Shown: positions 7,487 through 14,841, counted from the stretch's first letter. The stretch: 21,075 nucleotides of DNA from an uncultured Clostridia bacterium (GCA_910586575.1 CAJUJQ010000044.1:1-21075); one strand, 5' to 3'. Program-made: numbers and translations. Notes: generated by a model from the sequence alone, not told the origin.

Positions 7487-7599
7487 AAATAGCGTTAAAA
7501 AGGAAGCAGTGATTCCCGGAGGGGACGCTGATTCCTGGATAGACGGAATTCGGCCGGACTGTGCGCAAATGGGGAAAAATTCCCGCGAAATTTGAAAAT

Positions 7600-7626
7600 G
7601 CAACTGTAAGTTGCGCGAATGCAACC
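7600..7626. promoter_or_regulatory. Palindromic candidate operator before the XRE-membrane gene
   Basis: GCAACT (7600-7605) and AGTTGC (7609-7614) form a perfect 6-bp inverted repeat, and a third GCAAC half-site follows at 7621-7625. The cluster lies just upstream of the candidate promoter of an XRE-family gene. This fits autoregulation by that protein, but no protein-site match can be shown from sequence. Confidence 0.4.
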
Positions 7627-7635
7627 CGTTTGTGG

Positions 7636-7664
7636 TTTACGGCGCACTGCTTTTTTGCTAAAAT
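7636..7664 (+). promoter_or_regulatory. Candidate promoter for the XRE-membrane gene
   Basis: TTTACG at 7636-7641 and TAAAAT at 7659-7664 have a 17-base spacer. GGAGG at 7667-7671 follows but is about 20 bases from the ATG at 7692. A GTG at 7679 has the better spacing, but its frame stops after seven codons, so leader-peptide coupling or a weaker site near 7681-7690 must serve the gene. Confidence 0.5.
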
Positions 7665-7691
7665 TGGAGGAAAGACAGGTGAAGAAAACCG

Positions 7692-8969
7692 ATGAAATTT
7701 GAAGAAAAACTGGTGCGCCTGCGGAAAGAAAAAGGGCTGTCACAGCTGAAGGTTTCGGAGCGGCTTGGCGTATCGCGGCAGGCAATTTCGCGCTGGGAGG
7801 TCGGGGCGGCAATGCCCTCCACCGAGAACCTGAAACGCCTCAGTGATTTGTATGGGGTTTCTGTCGATTATCTGCTGCACGATGACAGTGAAAGGCCCGG
7901 CCCGGAAGCAAGCCGCCAGGAATCGCCGAAGGGAGGGGATTCCATGAAAAAGAGATGGAAGCCGTTTGTAAAATTGGGGGCAAAAATGGCGGCTGCGCTG
8001 CTGGCGCTGTTTTTGTGTTCCGTACCGTTGTTTTATGCCGTGATTTTCTCCGTCGGAGGTTGGCAGCCTTATGTGGCTGCGCGTGTGATACGCTTTTTGC
8101 TGGCGGCTGGGATTGGCTGGCGGTTCCGCAGGAAGGGGCTTTTGCTTTTCGGCGATTGGGAACCGGAAAGAAAGCGGGCGCTGCTGTTTGTGTCAGCATG
8201 CATTGCGGTGAGCCTGCTTCTGCATGTGACCGGTGTCACGCCGGGGTTGTATTGGACGATTACCAGTACCCTTGGGATGATGGGGCCGCGGGCAGATGGG
8301 CATATTGCGCCTGCGGTTTTATGGGAACAGCTGTTTTCCGGTGATTTGTATTGGAGCATCCTGTTCTGTCTGGCGTTTATATTGGTCGGTTCCCGTAAGG
8401 GGGGCGGCATCCCGCACAGGAAGGAAAAGACTGCAAACAGGCAGAAAGAAAAGGATTTGGGGCAAGGGGAAGCCTTGGATAGCATCCCCGAGAAATTTAT
8501 GGCACGCTCCCTGTGGCCAGCGGCGGCGGTGCTGCTGATTTTCGTGCTTTTTGCGGCGCAAACCGGGGAGGAAACGATACCCGCCGCAAACGTAAAAAGC
8601 GGTGCGTCTGCGGCGCAGCCAGAAGCGGGGCTTGCGGCGGCGGGGAAGAATCCCGTTGATTTGGGAAAGGCGGATTTTACGCTTGACGTGGCGGCAGCCG
8701 ATTCGGTGGAATCGCCGGACATTTACGAAACGGATAGTGAAAAGCTTCGGGTGAAACTCAAAAGCCCGAAACATATTACGGTTGTTGTGAAGGTTTCCCT
8801 TTACGATGCTGCCGGGCAGTACCTCGCAGGGGCAACCAAGGAGATTGGGGCAGTCCGTTCTGCCGAGTGGACATTTACAGGGTTGGCCCCGCATGGGAAG
8901 TATTATTTCAAAATTGAGAACCTTGATCAGCGGGATGCCGTTCTCAAAGGGACGGCAGCGAGTATATAA
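7692..8969 (+). CDS. XRE-family HTH fused to multi-pass membrane protein with outer domain
   Basis: 425 residues. Residues 1-63 are a clear XRE/Cro-CI helix-turn-helix (RKEKGLSQLKVSERLGVSRQAISRWE, split here as helices 2-3, then NLKRLSDLYGVSVDYLL). A linker (64-90) leads to hydrophobic segments near 97-119, 127-142, 164-181, 217-235 and 274-290. Five passes would put the C-terminus outside. The outer part has an Ala/Gly-rich linker (about 291-325) and a beta-rich domain (326-425) ending HGKYYFKIENLDQRD, perhaps Ig/FN3-like. A strong ribosome site, GGGAGGGG, precedes the in-frame ATG at 7944 (Met85), which would give the membrane part without the HTH. No function is recognised. A membrane-tethered transcription regulator responding to an envelope signal is my inference. 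Confidence 0.8.
   Translation: MKFEEKLVRLRKEKGLSQLKVSERLGVSRQAISRWEVGAAMPSTENLKRLSDLYGVSVDYLLHDDSERPGPEASRQESPKGGDSMKKRWKPFVKLGAKMAAALLALFLCSVPLFYAVIFSVGGWQPYVAARVIRFLLAAGIGWRFRRKGLLLFGDWEPERKRALLFVSACIAVSLLLHVTGVTPGLYWTITSTLGMMGPRADGHIAPAVLWEQLFSGDLYWSILFCLAFILVGSRKGGGIPHRKEKTANRQKEKDLGQGEALDSIPEKFMARSLWPAAAVLLIFVLFAAQTGEETIPAANVKSGASAAQPEAGLAAAGKNPVDLGKADFTLDVAAADSVESPDIYETDSEKLRVKLKSPKHITVVVKVSLYDAAGQYLAGATKEIGAVRSAEWTFTGLAPHGKYYFKIENLDQRDAVLKGTAASI
7931..7946 (+). promoter_or_regulatory. Strong internal ribosome binding site and ATG inside the XRE-membrane gene
   Basis: GGGAGGGG at 7931-7938 lies five bases before the ATG at 7944, in the same frame as the long protein. Translation from here would give a 341-residue membrane protein beginning MKKRWKPFVK, without the DNA-binding domain. 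It is a better site than the one visible for the ATG at 7692. Confidence 0.55.
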
Positions 8970-9059
8970 ATTGTACAGCGGTTACCTCTCGGGTGCTATT
9001 TTTGATGATTGTTAAAAGTATCCTGAAGTCGATTCTTTTGCCGCGTTGCGGAGGTTTTT

Positions 9060-9845
9060 ATGAGAGCATTCAACAATCAGGAAATCCTGGAAATCGCCCT
9101 GTGGCAGTCTGCCATTGACGCGGGCTGCCGCAGCAGCGACTTCCTGTGCCCGGAAAACGTGGTTGTCATTTCGCGGACGGACCCCGCCGCGCGAAAATAT
9201 TTGGAACTGCCGTTTTCCTGCCAGCTGATTTCCTATGGCAACAATATTGTAGCGTCCGTATCCGAAGAATACCAAAGTATGGTTTCCAATTATATCAGCC
9301 GTTTCACGGCGGCGCACTGCTTTGAAACGCCGAATTTCCATGTCCTGAACGATGTGCTGACTGAAAAGGGGCAGCGGCTGTGCCATATGGCGGAGTATTT
9401 TCTGCCTGATCTGCGCCGCCTTACCGCGCTGGATTGCCCGTATCCGCTCCGGCTGCTGGGGCAGGCGGATTTCGCGCCGCTGTACACAGAAGCATGGAGC
9501 AATGCCCTCTGTGAAAAGCGGAAGGAGCTTGATGTCCTGGGGCTGGGCGCGTATGACGGCGATACCCTGGCAGGTTTTGCGGCATGCTCCGCCGACTGCG
9601 AAACGATGTGGCAAATCGGTGTGGATGTCCTGCCGGAATACCGCAGGCAGGGGATTGCCTCGGCGCTGACCAGCCGCCTGGCACTGGAAATCCTGCGGCG
9701 CGGCAAGGTACCGTTTTACTGCGCGGCGTGGTCGAACCTGCGGTCGGTGCGCAATGCGATTGCAAGCGGCTTCCGTCCCGCGTGGGTCGAGCTGACCGCC
9801 AAAAGCATTGCCGCTGTGGAAGAGATGAACGGCATGAATTCTTAA
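9060..9845 (+). CDS. GNAT family N-acetyltransferase
   Basis: 261 residues. The C-terminal GNAT domain has the acetyl-CoA pyrophosphate loop in QIGVDVLPEYRRQGIASAL (about 182-200, R-x-x-G-x-A) and the closing AWSNLRSVRNAIASGF motif, which resembles the FR47/GNAT_acetyltran subfamily. The N-terminal 130 residues are an extra domain containing SDFLCPENVVVISR and CHMAEYFLPD; such two-part proteins are common in Clostridia and their substrates are mostly unknown. The ATG at 9060 follows GCGGAGGTTTTT, a good ribosome site. There are no membrane segments. It stands alone: 90 bases follow the XRE gene, and a hairpin repeat follows its stop. Confidence 0.85.
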   Translation: MRAFNNQEILEIALWQSAIDAGCRSSDFLCPENVVVISRTDPAARKYLELPFSCQLISYGNNIVASVSEEYQSMVSNYISRFTAAHCFETPNFHVLNDVLTEKGQRLCHMAEYFLPDLRRLTALDCPYPLRLLGQADFAPLYTEAWSNALCEKRKELDVLGLGAYDGDTLAGFAACSADCETMWQIGVDVLPEYRRQGIASALTSRLALEILRRGKVPFYCAAWSNLRSVRNAIASGFRPAWVELTAKSIAAVEEMNGMNS

Positions 9846-9858
9846 ATATTGTGTTTTT

Positions 9859-9943
9859 GGACCTGTATTCACAAGCTGTCAACTGCACCTGTACAGCGCT
9901 GACGCCGTCACACCAGTGATTGCTGTTTTGTGAATATAGGTTC
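9859..9943. repeat. Hairpin repeat, copy 1 (CCTGTATTCACAA arms)
   Basis: Arm 9859-9874 pairs with 9928-9943 (16 bp in RNA, including two G-U pairs) around a 53-base centre that has its own small stems (GCTGT/ACAGC). The same arm sequence recurs at 11810-11857. It lies 14 bases after the GNAT stop and may also act as that gene's terminator, but shared arms at two loci point to a dispersed REP-like repeat. Confidence 0.65.
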
Positions 9944-9991
9944 TGACTTTTTCACGGCAAATTGTTTTTCACAGTTTGTACAATTATACCG

Positions 9992-10020
9992 TTGCAAATT
10001 TGGGCATTCTGTTATAGAAT
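9992..10020 (+). promoter_or_regulatory. Candidate promoter for the HAD phosphatase pair
   Basis: TTGCAA at 9992-9997 and TAGAAT at 10015-10020, with a 17-base spacer, lie 58 bases before the first HAD start. The surrounding DNA is AT-rich compared with the flanking genes. Confidence 0.55.
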
Positions 10021-10040
10021 AGTAGGCGAAAAGGAATCAA

Positions 10041-10057
10041 CCTGTTTTCCAAACAGG
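10041..10057 (+). promoter_or_regulatory. Leader hairpin before the first HAD gene
   Basis: CCTGTTT (10041-10047) and AAACAGG (10051-10057) form a perfect 7-bp stem with a three-base loop in the untranslated leader, 21 bases before the ATG. No T tract follows. It could stabilise the transcript or be an operator. Confidence 0.4.
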
Positions 10058-10078
10058 CAAAGAAAGTTGTGAAGCTCC

Positions 10079-10891
10079 ATGCAGTATGATTTAATCGCGC
10101 TTGACCTTGACGGGACCGCCCTTACCCCGCAAAACAGCGTTTCCCCCGCCGTGCGGGAGGCCATCGCCTGCGCCCGTCAAAAGGGCGTTCATGTCGTGAT
10201 TTCCACCGGGCGTATCTGCGGCGAGGCCGCCGAATTTGCGCAGCTTCTGGGCGCCGATGATGAAATGGTCACCTCCGGCGGCGCGGCAGTTTCGCTGGCG
10301 TCCAAGGGGATCTGCATCAGCCGTACCTCGATGGAATGGGAAGCCGCCTGCCGTGCCGCTGCCGCCTGCGAGCGCTACGGCTTATCCACGATGGTTTATG
10401 TCGGGACAAAGCTCTACATGACCCCTTATGATGAGCTGATGTTTTCCCGCTACAAGTCCAACGAAGGGTATCTGGCTGTCAAAACCGTTGTGCCGTCCGT
10501 GGCGGAGGTCGTCGCTGAGCAGCATTTGCCGGTTGATAAGGTCTTTACCCGTTCGCAAAACCCGCAGCATCTGCAATTCGTCCGTTCCCAGCTGGCTTCC
10601 GTGGAGGGAATCCGCGTGATGAGTTCAGCGGATGATAATGTCGAGATTATCGCGCCGCACGCCGACAAGGGCCGCGCCCTGGGTGAGCTGTGCGCGCGCT
10701 TCGGTACGGACCTTGCACACGCCGCCGCCATCGGCGACAGCGAAAATGACCGCGAAATGCTGCTTGCCGTCGGCATGCCGATTGCCATGGGCAACGCCCG
10801 CGAGGATATCAAGCAGCTGTGCCGCTTTACCACCAGAACCAACGCCGAGGACGGCGTCGCCCATGCGATTTATACGTTGCTTGGGCAATGA
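10079..10891 (+). CDS. Cof-type HAD phosphatase 1
   Basis: 270-residue haloacid dehalogenase superfamily hydrolase, Cof/YidA subfamily with a C2 cap; these dephosphorylate sugar phosphates, flavin or other small phosphoesters in the cytoplasm. Motif I is ALDLDGTAL with Asp9 and Asp11, motif II is VVISTGR (about 38-44), the motif III lysine lies in HADKGRALG, and motif IV is AAIGDSENDREML near 218-230 with its Asp pair. The cap lies between motifs II and III. All catalytic residues are present. Start at ATG 10079; the ribosome site is only moderate (AAAGTTGTGAAG). The second HAD gene starts 53 bases after its stop, so they are probably co-transcribed. The substrate cannot be told from sequence. 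Confidence 0.9.
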   Translation: MQYDLIALDLDGTALTPQNSVSPAVREAIACARQKGVHVVISTGRICGEAAEFAQLLGADDEMVTSGGAAVSLASKGICISRTSMEWEAACRAAAACERYGLSTMVYVGTKLYMTPYDELMFSRYKSNEGYLAVKTVVPSVAEVVAEQHLPVDKVFTRSQNPQHLQFVRSQLASVEGIRVMSSADDNVEIIAPHADKGRALGELCARFGTDLAHAAAIGDSENDREMLLAVGMPIAMGNAREDIKQLCRFTTRTNAEDGVAHAIYTLLGQ

Positions 10892-10944
10892 CCCACGCGA
10901 TCTGAAATACAAGGTTATGACTGCCATGAGAAAGGGTTTACACA

Positions 10945-11790
10945 ATGGATATCCGAATTTTAGCGCTTGACCTGGACGGGACGCTGCTGACCGACCACAA
11001 CCACGTTTCCGACGCCTGCCGTGAAGCGGTGCAGGCCGCGCGCGCCAAAGGCATAGCAGCCGTAATCTGCACCGGGCGCAACGCAGCCGATTCCTGCCTG
11101 TTCGGCGAGCAGGCGGGCGGTATGGACTGGGCTGTTACCGGCAATGGCGCGGAGGTGCGCTCGCTGGCGGACGGCGGGGTGATTTTCACCGACCTGCTCG
11201 GGGAGGCACCTGGCCTTGCGCTGGTGGAGGGCTGCGAACGGTTTGGCACCGACCCGTGCTTCTATACGCCGGACGCGGTGTATTATGGCAGGGAGTTTGA
11301 ACGCTTCGTTGAGGACTGCGCGGCGCATGGGCTGTCCTTCAATTTCATTGAGCGGAAGAATTATCACCGGGTTCCGGACGGAGGGTGGCGCGCGTTTGTG
11401 CAGTCGCACCACAACGAGATTTTGAAAGCCATCCTGCATGCCGGCAGCCCCGCGCTGGTTGACACCATGCACCAATGGCTGGTGCAGGATGGACGGTTTG
11501 AGGCTGCGCCGTCTGAAATGTTCGGCGGGCAGCTGAAAAACATAGAGGTCAACCGGAAGGGCGTTTCCAAAGGGCGCGCCCTTGCCGCACTCGCGGAACG
11601 GCTCGGCTGCACCATGGAAAATGTCATGGCAATCGGTGACAGCGATAACGACCTTTCCATGCTGCGGATGGCGGGGCTTGGCGTCGCGATGGGCAACGCG
11701 CCCGTCCATATTCAGGCCGCTGCCGGCGCGGTCACCGCGGACAATGTGCAGGACGGTGTTGCGCGCGCAATTGAAACCTATCTATTATAA
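10945..11790 (+). CDS. Cof-type HAD phosphatase 2
   Basis: 281 residues, a paralogue of the preceding gene with the same plan: motif I LALDLDGTLLT (Asp9, Asp11), motif II VICTGRN, motif III lysine in NRKGVSKGRALA, motif IV MAIGDSDNDLSML. The cap domain differs strongly from its neighbour (GCERFGTDPCFYTPDAVYYG and NFIERKNYHRVPDGGW), so the two probably serve different substrates. The ATG at 10945 follows GAGAAAGGGTTTACACA. It ends 20 bases before a second copy of the hairpin repeat, which also separates it from the converging chrA pair. Tandem duplication with divergence is the simplest origin. Confidence 0.9.
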   Translation: MDIRILALDLDGTLLTDHNHVSDACREAVQAARAKGIAAVICTGRNAADSCLFGEQAGGMDWAVTGNGAEVRSLADGGVIFTDLLGEAPGLALVEGCERFGTDPCFYTPDAVYYGREFERFVEDCAAHGLSFNFIERKNYHRVPDGGWRAFVQSHHNEILKAILHAGSPALVDTMHQWLVQDGRFEAAPSEMFGGQLKNIEVNRKGVSKGRALAALAERLGCTMENVMAIGDSDNDLSMLRMAGLGVAMGNAPVHIQAAAGAVTADNVQDGVARAIETYLL

Positions 11791-11809
11791 AAGCCCATAT
11801 TTACAGTAA

Positions 11810-11857
11810 GGGCCTGTATTCACAGTCGGCCATCCGCGTATTGTGAATACAGGTCCC
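11810..11857. repeat. Hairpin repeat, copy 2; bidirectional terminator candidate
   Basis: CCTGTATTCACA at 11813-11824 pairs perfectly with TGTGAATACAGG at 11842-11853, with further G/C pairs outside (GGG against TCCC, one bulge) and a 17-base loop. The arms are nearly identical to those at 9859-9943; the loop is unrelated. It sits between convergent genes, where a bidirectional terminator would be expected, although T tracts are weak. Confidence 0.65.
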
Positions 11858-11862
11858 ATTTC

Positions 11863-12423
11863 TTACAGCTTGAAAAGAATGCCGCATGCCGCGCCCAAGG
11901 CAACAAATACAATCGGGTGCAGCTTGGGGAATCTAATGACCCCAGTAAAGAACAGAGCGAAGAGAATCAGCGCGGGGATGTTCAGCCACGCAGCGAGGCT
12001 TGCCGCGCCCGGATGGAACAGCGTTTCATGATAGATGGACGCCATCGCGCCGATAATCAGCCCCGCAGAGGCCGGGCGCAGGCAGTAAAAGGCATCCTGA
12101 ACCAGCCGGTTTTCCTGAAACTGCCGCATCATGCGGGAGACAATCAGGATAATGATAATAGACGGTGCGACAAGGGAGAGCGTCGAGCAGAGCGCGCCGA
12201 GCGGTCCGCCCGCGCGGAATCCGGAATATGTCGCCATATTGACACCGATGGGGCCGGGCGTGGACTCGGAAACCGCAATCATGTCCAGCAGTTCGCTTTC
12301 GGTGAACCACGGGTAGCGGCGGGCAATTTCCTTGAGGAACGGCACGGTTGCCATGCCGCCGCCGACGGCGAAAAGCCCCGTCTTAAAAAACTCGTAAATC
12401 AGCAGCAGGAAGGTGGGCTGCAT
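11863..12423 (-). CDS. chrA2: ChrA-family transporter, second half-size subunit
   Basis: 186-residue membrane protein of the chromate ion transporter (CHR) family, short-chain type: one ChrA domain instead of the two fused in long ChrA. It opens MQPTFLLLIYEFFKTGLFAVGGG, the conserved F-x-x-G-x-x-x-x-GGG motif, followed by FLKEIARRYPWFTESELLDMIAVSESTPGP cut into its usual helix pair, then GVNMATYSGFRAGG. Several hydrophobic helices follow. Its ATG shares one base with the stop of the upstream partner (TGATG), so the pair is translationally coupled. Short ChrA pairs work as heteromers; chromate or sulfate-like anions are the assumed substrates, not shown here. Confidence 0.88.
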   Translation of the reverse strand: MQPTFLLLIYEFFKTGLFAVGGGMATVPFLKEIARRYPWFTESELLDMIAVSESTPGPIGVNMATYSGFRAGGPLGALCSTLSLVAPSIIIILIVSRMMRQFQENRLVQDAFYCLRPASAGLIIGAMASIYHETLFHPGAASLAAWLNIPALILFALFFTGVIRFPKLHPIVFVALGAACGILFKL

Positions 12424-12965
12424 CAGGACGCGCCCCCTTTCCCGCCGTGCGCCAGAATGCCGACGCAGGACGCCGCAATCACAATCACGACCGGCGAAAC
12501 GCCAAACAGGATGGTAACCAGCGCGGTCACCGCCAGCACGGCAACGGTCAGCTTGTCGGTCGCGCTTTTGGCAATCAGCTTCCAGACCGCGTTCAGCACC
12601 ATGGCGCAGACCGAGATGGAAATGCCTGCAAACGCGTGCTGGACGACCACTAAATGGGAGAACTGCCGCAGGAACGCCGCAATGATGCAGATAATTAAAT
12701 AAGAGGGGGAAATCACGCCCAGCGTTGCCACAATGCCGCCAAGATTGCCAGCCACGCGCGCGCCGATGAACGTCGCCGTGTTGACCGCAATGACGCCGGG
12801 GGTACACTGCGCAATCACGTAATAATCCATAATATCCGTTTCGGTCGCCCACTTGTGTTTTTCCACGACTTCACGCGTCAGCATGGGAAGCATCGCGTAG
12901 CCGCCGCCAAAGGTCAGGATGCCGACCCGGAAAAACGCGGAATAAAGCTGCCACAAAACCTGCAC
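12423..12965 (-). CDS. chrA1: ChrA-family transporter, first half-size subunit
   Basis: 180 residues from a GTG at 12965 (MQVLWQLYSAFFRVGIL). This start is chosen because GAGGT lies seven bases upstream and the protein then begins where other short ChrA proteins do; a longer frame reaches a TTG at 13037 but adds a non-conserved, charged tail. Signatures are FFRVGILTFGGGYAMLPML, WATETDIMDYYVIAQCTPGV and AVNTATFIGARVAG. Hydrophobic helices fill the rest. It pairs with the next gene as a two-component CHR transporter, each half carrying one domain in opposite topology in the characterised members. It is transcribed away from fhs. Confidence 0.88.
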   Translation of the reverse strand: MQVLWQLYSAFFRVGILTFGGGYAMLPMLTREVVEKHKWATETDIMDYYVIAQCTPGVIAVNTATFIGARVAGNLGGIVATLGVISPSYLIICIIAAFLRQFSHLVVVQHAFAGISISVCAMVLNAVWKLIAKSATDKLTVAVLAVTALVTILFGVSPVVIVIAASCVGILAHGGKGGAS

Positions 12966-13040
12966 AAAAACTACCTCGATTCGTTTCGTAATGTCCCCGT
13001 CCCGGGAAAGCTGCCCCCGGAACGGTCTTTTTTGCAAATT

Positions 13041-13069
13041 AGTATATCACAAAACCGTCACGGATACAA
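13041..13069 (-). promoter_or_regulatory. Promoter for the chrA pair
   Basis: Read on the minus strand, TTGTAT (13064-13069) and TATACT (13041-13046) have a 17-base spacer, and TGA directly precedes the -10 (extended -10). It lies about 76 bases before the chosen GTG start and 60 bases from the divergent fhs promoter. Confidence 0.6.
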
Positions 13070-13105
13070 GCCCCGCGCAAAAATGCCGCGGCCCGGATTC
13101 AGTTC

Positions 13106-13134
13106 TTGCTAGAAAGAAACGGATATGCTATAAT
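13106..13134 (+). promoter_or_regulatory. Extended -10 promoter for the fhs operon
   Basis: TTGCTA at 13106-13111, a 17-base spacer, and a perfect TATAAT at 13129-13134 preceded by TGC. It lies 33 bases before the fhs ATG, so the leader is too short to hold a folate riboswitch. Confidence 0.75.
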
Positions 13135-13167
13135 ATATCAAACGATAAAAAAAGAAAGGCCTCAACC

Positions 13168-14841
13168 ATGTTGACTGATATTGAAATTGCGCAGAATTGT
13201 AACATGCGCCCCATTACGGAAATTGCCGCAGCCGCCGGGATTTCCCCCGACGAGCTGGAGCTGTATGGGCGTTATAAGGCGAAAATTTCCCGAGGGGCCG
13301 TGCGGAAATACCTTTCCGAAGGCAGCGACGGCAAGCTGATTTTAGTGACCGCCATCAACCCGACCCCGGCGGGCGAGGGCAAAACGACCACCACCGTCGG
13401 CCTGGGGCAGGCCATGACGCGGCTGGGCAAAAAAACCGTGATTGCCCTTCGTGAGCCTTCCCTGGGACCGGTGTTCGGCATCAAGGGCGGCGCGGCAGGC
13501 GGCGGCTACGCGCAGGTTGTCCCGATGGAGGACATCAACCTGCACTTTACCGGCGATATGCACGCTATCACGGCGGCAAACAACCTGCTTTGCGCCATGC
13601 TGGACAACCATTTGCAGCAGGGGAACGCGCTCGGCATCGACCCGCGCCGGATTGTCTTTTCCCGCGTGCTCGATATGAACGACCGCGCGCTGCGCAATGT
13701 GACCGTCGGTTTGGGCGGACGTGTAAACGGTGTGCCGCGTGAGGATCATTTCATGATTACCGTCGCTTCCGAGGTGATGGCAATCCTTTGCCTTGCGAAT
13801 GATTTTACCGACCTGCGGGCGCGGCTGGGGCGCATCCTGGTTGCCTACACCTACGACGGGCACCCGGTATACGCCAGCAACCTGCGCGCCGACGGCGCGA
13901 TGGCGGTGCTGCTGCGCGACGCCCTCCAGCCAAACCTGGTGCAGACGCTGGAAGGGACGCCCTGCCTGATGCACGGCGGGCCGTTCGCCAACATCGCCCA
14001 CGGCTGCAACAGCGTTCAGGCGACCAGGCTCGCGATGAAGCTGGGGGATTACGCGATTACCGAAGCGGGCTTCGGCGCGGATTTGGGCGCGGAAAAATTC
14101 ATGGACATCAAGTGCCGCAAGGCGAAGATTTCGCCGGACTGTGTGGTGTTGGTCGCGACCGTACGCGCGCTCAAATACAACGGCGGCGTGGCAAAAACCG
14201 ACCTTAATACACCCGATGTGGAGGCGCTGCGGCGCGGCATCGTGAACCTGGACGCACACATCGAGAATTTGCGGAAATACGGCGTGCCGGTCGTGGTCGC
14301 CATCAACGCGTTCCCGAGCGATACCGCTGAAGAAATGGACGCGATTCGCGCGTTCTGCGCGGAAAAGCACGTGCGGTGCGCCCTGAGCGAGGTTTTCGCC
14401 AAGGGCGCCAAGGGCGGCGCCGGGCTGGCGCAGGCGGTGCTGGAAACACTGGAAACCGAAACCGCGCAGTTCCGGCTGCTGTACCCGGACAGTCTGACGC
14501 TTGAGGAGAAAATCCGCAAGGTATCAACCGAGATTTACGGCGCGGCGGCGGTCAACATCCTGCCTGCGGCGGCAAGGGAGTTGGAGCACATCACCCGGAT
14601 GGGCGGTGGGAATCTGCCGGTCTGCATGGCAAAAACACAGTATTCCCTGTCCGACGACCCGGCGCTGCTCGGCCGCCCGAAGGACTTTACCATTACTGTG
14701 CGCTCGGTGCGGCTGGCGGCGGGCGCGGGCTTCGTCGTCTGCGAGACCGGCGCGATCATGACCATGCCCGGCCTGCCCCAAAAACCAGCTGCGGAATCCA
14801 TTGAAATGGATGAGGACGGGACGATCAAGGGGCTGTTCTGA
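13168..14841 (+). CDS. fhs: Formate-tetrahydrofolate ligase
   Basis: 557-residue enzyme that joins formate to tetrahydrofolate with ATP, giving 10-formyl-THF for purine, formyl-Met and serine/glycine synthesis and, in acetogens, for the methyl branch of the Wood-Ljungdahl pathway. The P-loop is TPAGEGKTTTTVGLGQAM (about 65-82). Other hallmarks are REPSLGPVFGIKGGAAGGGY, MEDINLHFTGDMHAI, EAGFGADLGAEKF and the C-terminal TGAIMTMPGLP. The length is standard. The ATG at 13168 follows AAAGAAAGGCCTCAACC; upstream in-frame codons cross the promoter and were rejected. Its stop overlaps the next start as TGATG. The gene alone does not prove acetogenesis, since many fermentative Clostridia carry it. Confidence 0.97.
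   Translation: MLTDIEIAQNCNMRPITEIAAAAGISPDELELYGRYKAKISRGAVRKYLSEGSDGKLILVTAINPTPAGEGKTTTTVGLGQAMTRLGKKTVIALREPSLGPVFGIKGGAAGGGYAQVVPMEDINLHFTGDMHAITAANNLLCAMLDNHLQQGNALGIDPRRIVFSRVLDMNDRALRNVTVGLGGRVNGVPREDHFMITVASEVMAILCLANDFTDLRARLGRILVAYTYDGHPVYASNLRADGAMAVLLRDALQPNLVQTLEGTPCLMHGGPFANIAHGCNSVQATRLAMKLGDYAITEAGFGADLGAEKFMDIKCRKAKISPDCVVLVATVRALKYNGGVAKTDLNTPDVEALRRGIVNLDAHIENLRKYGVPVVVAINAFPSDTAEEMDAIRAFCAEKHVRCALSEVFAKGAKGGAGLAQAVLETLETETAQFRLLYPDSLTLEEKIRKVSTEIYGAAAVNILPAAARELEHITRMGGGNLPVCMAKTQYSLSDDPALLGRPKDFTITVRSVRLAAGAGFVVCETGAIMTMPGLPQKPAAESIEMDEDGTIKGLF

Noticed and set aside
7487..7599. Terminator or RNA gene after radA.
   Set aside because: The GATTCC repeats here give only weak pairing and no T tract; I see nothing firm in this stretch apart from the operator-like site further on.
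11863..12852. A single long minus-strand ChrA frame of 329 codons.
   Set aside because: Only the part from 12423 down is ChrA-like; the upstream part is the wrong frame over the first ChrA gene, which has its own coupled frame (12423-12965).
12966..13037. N-terminal extension of the first ChrA protein to a TTG at 13037.
   Set aside because: The extension is charged and unlike other short ChrA proteins, and the GTG at 12965 has a well-placed GAGGT.
12991..13167. Upstream extension of fhs by 59 codons.
   Set aside because: It would run through the fhs promoter, and the protein from ATG 13168 matches the normal length and start of the family.
13135..13167. Possible folate riboswitch before fhs.
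   Set aside because: The leader after the promoter is only about 30 bases, too short for any known riboswitch.
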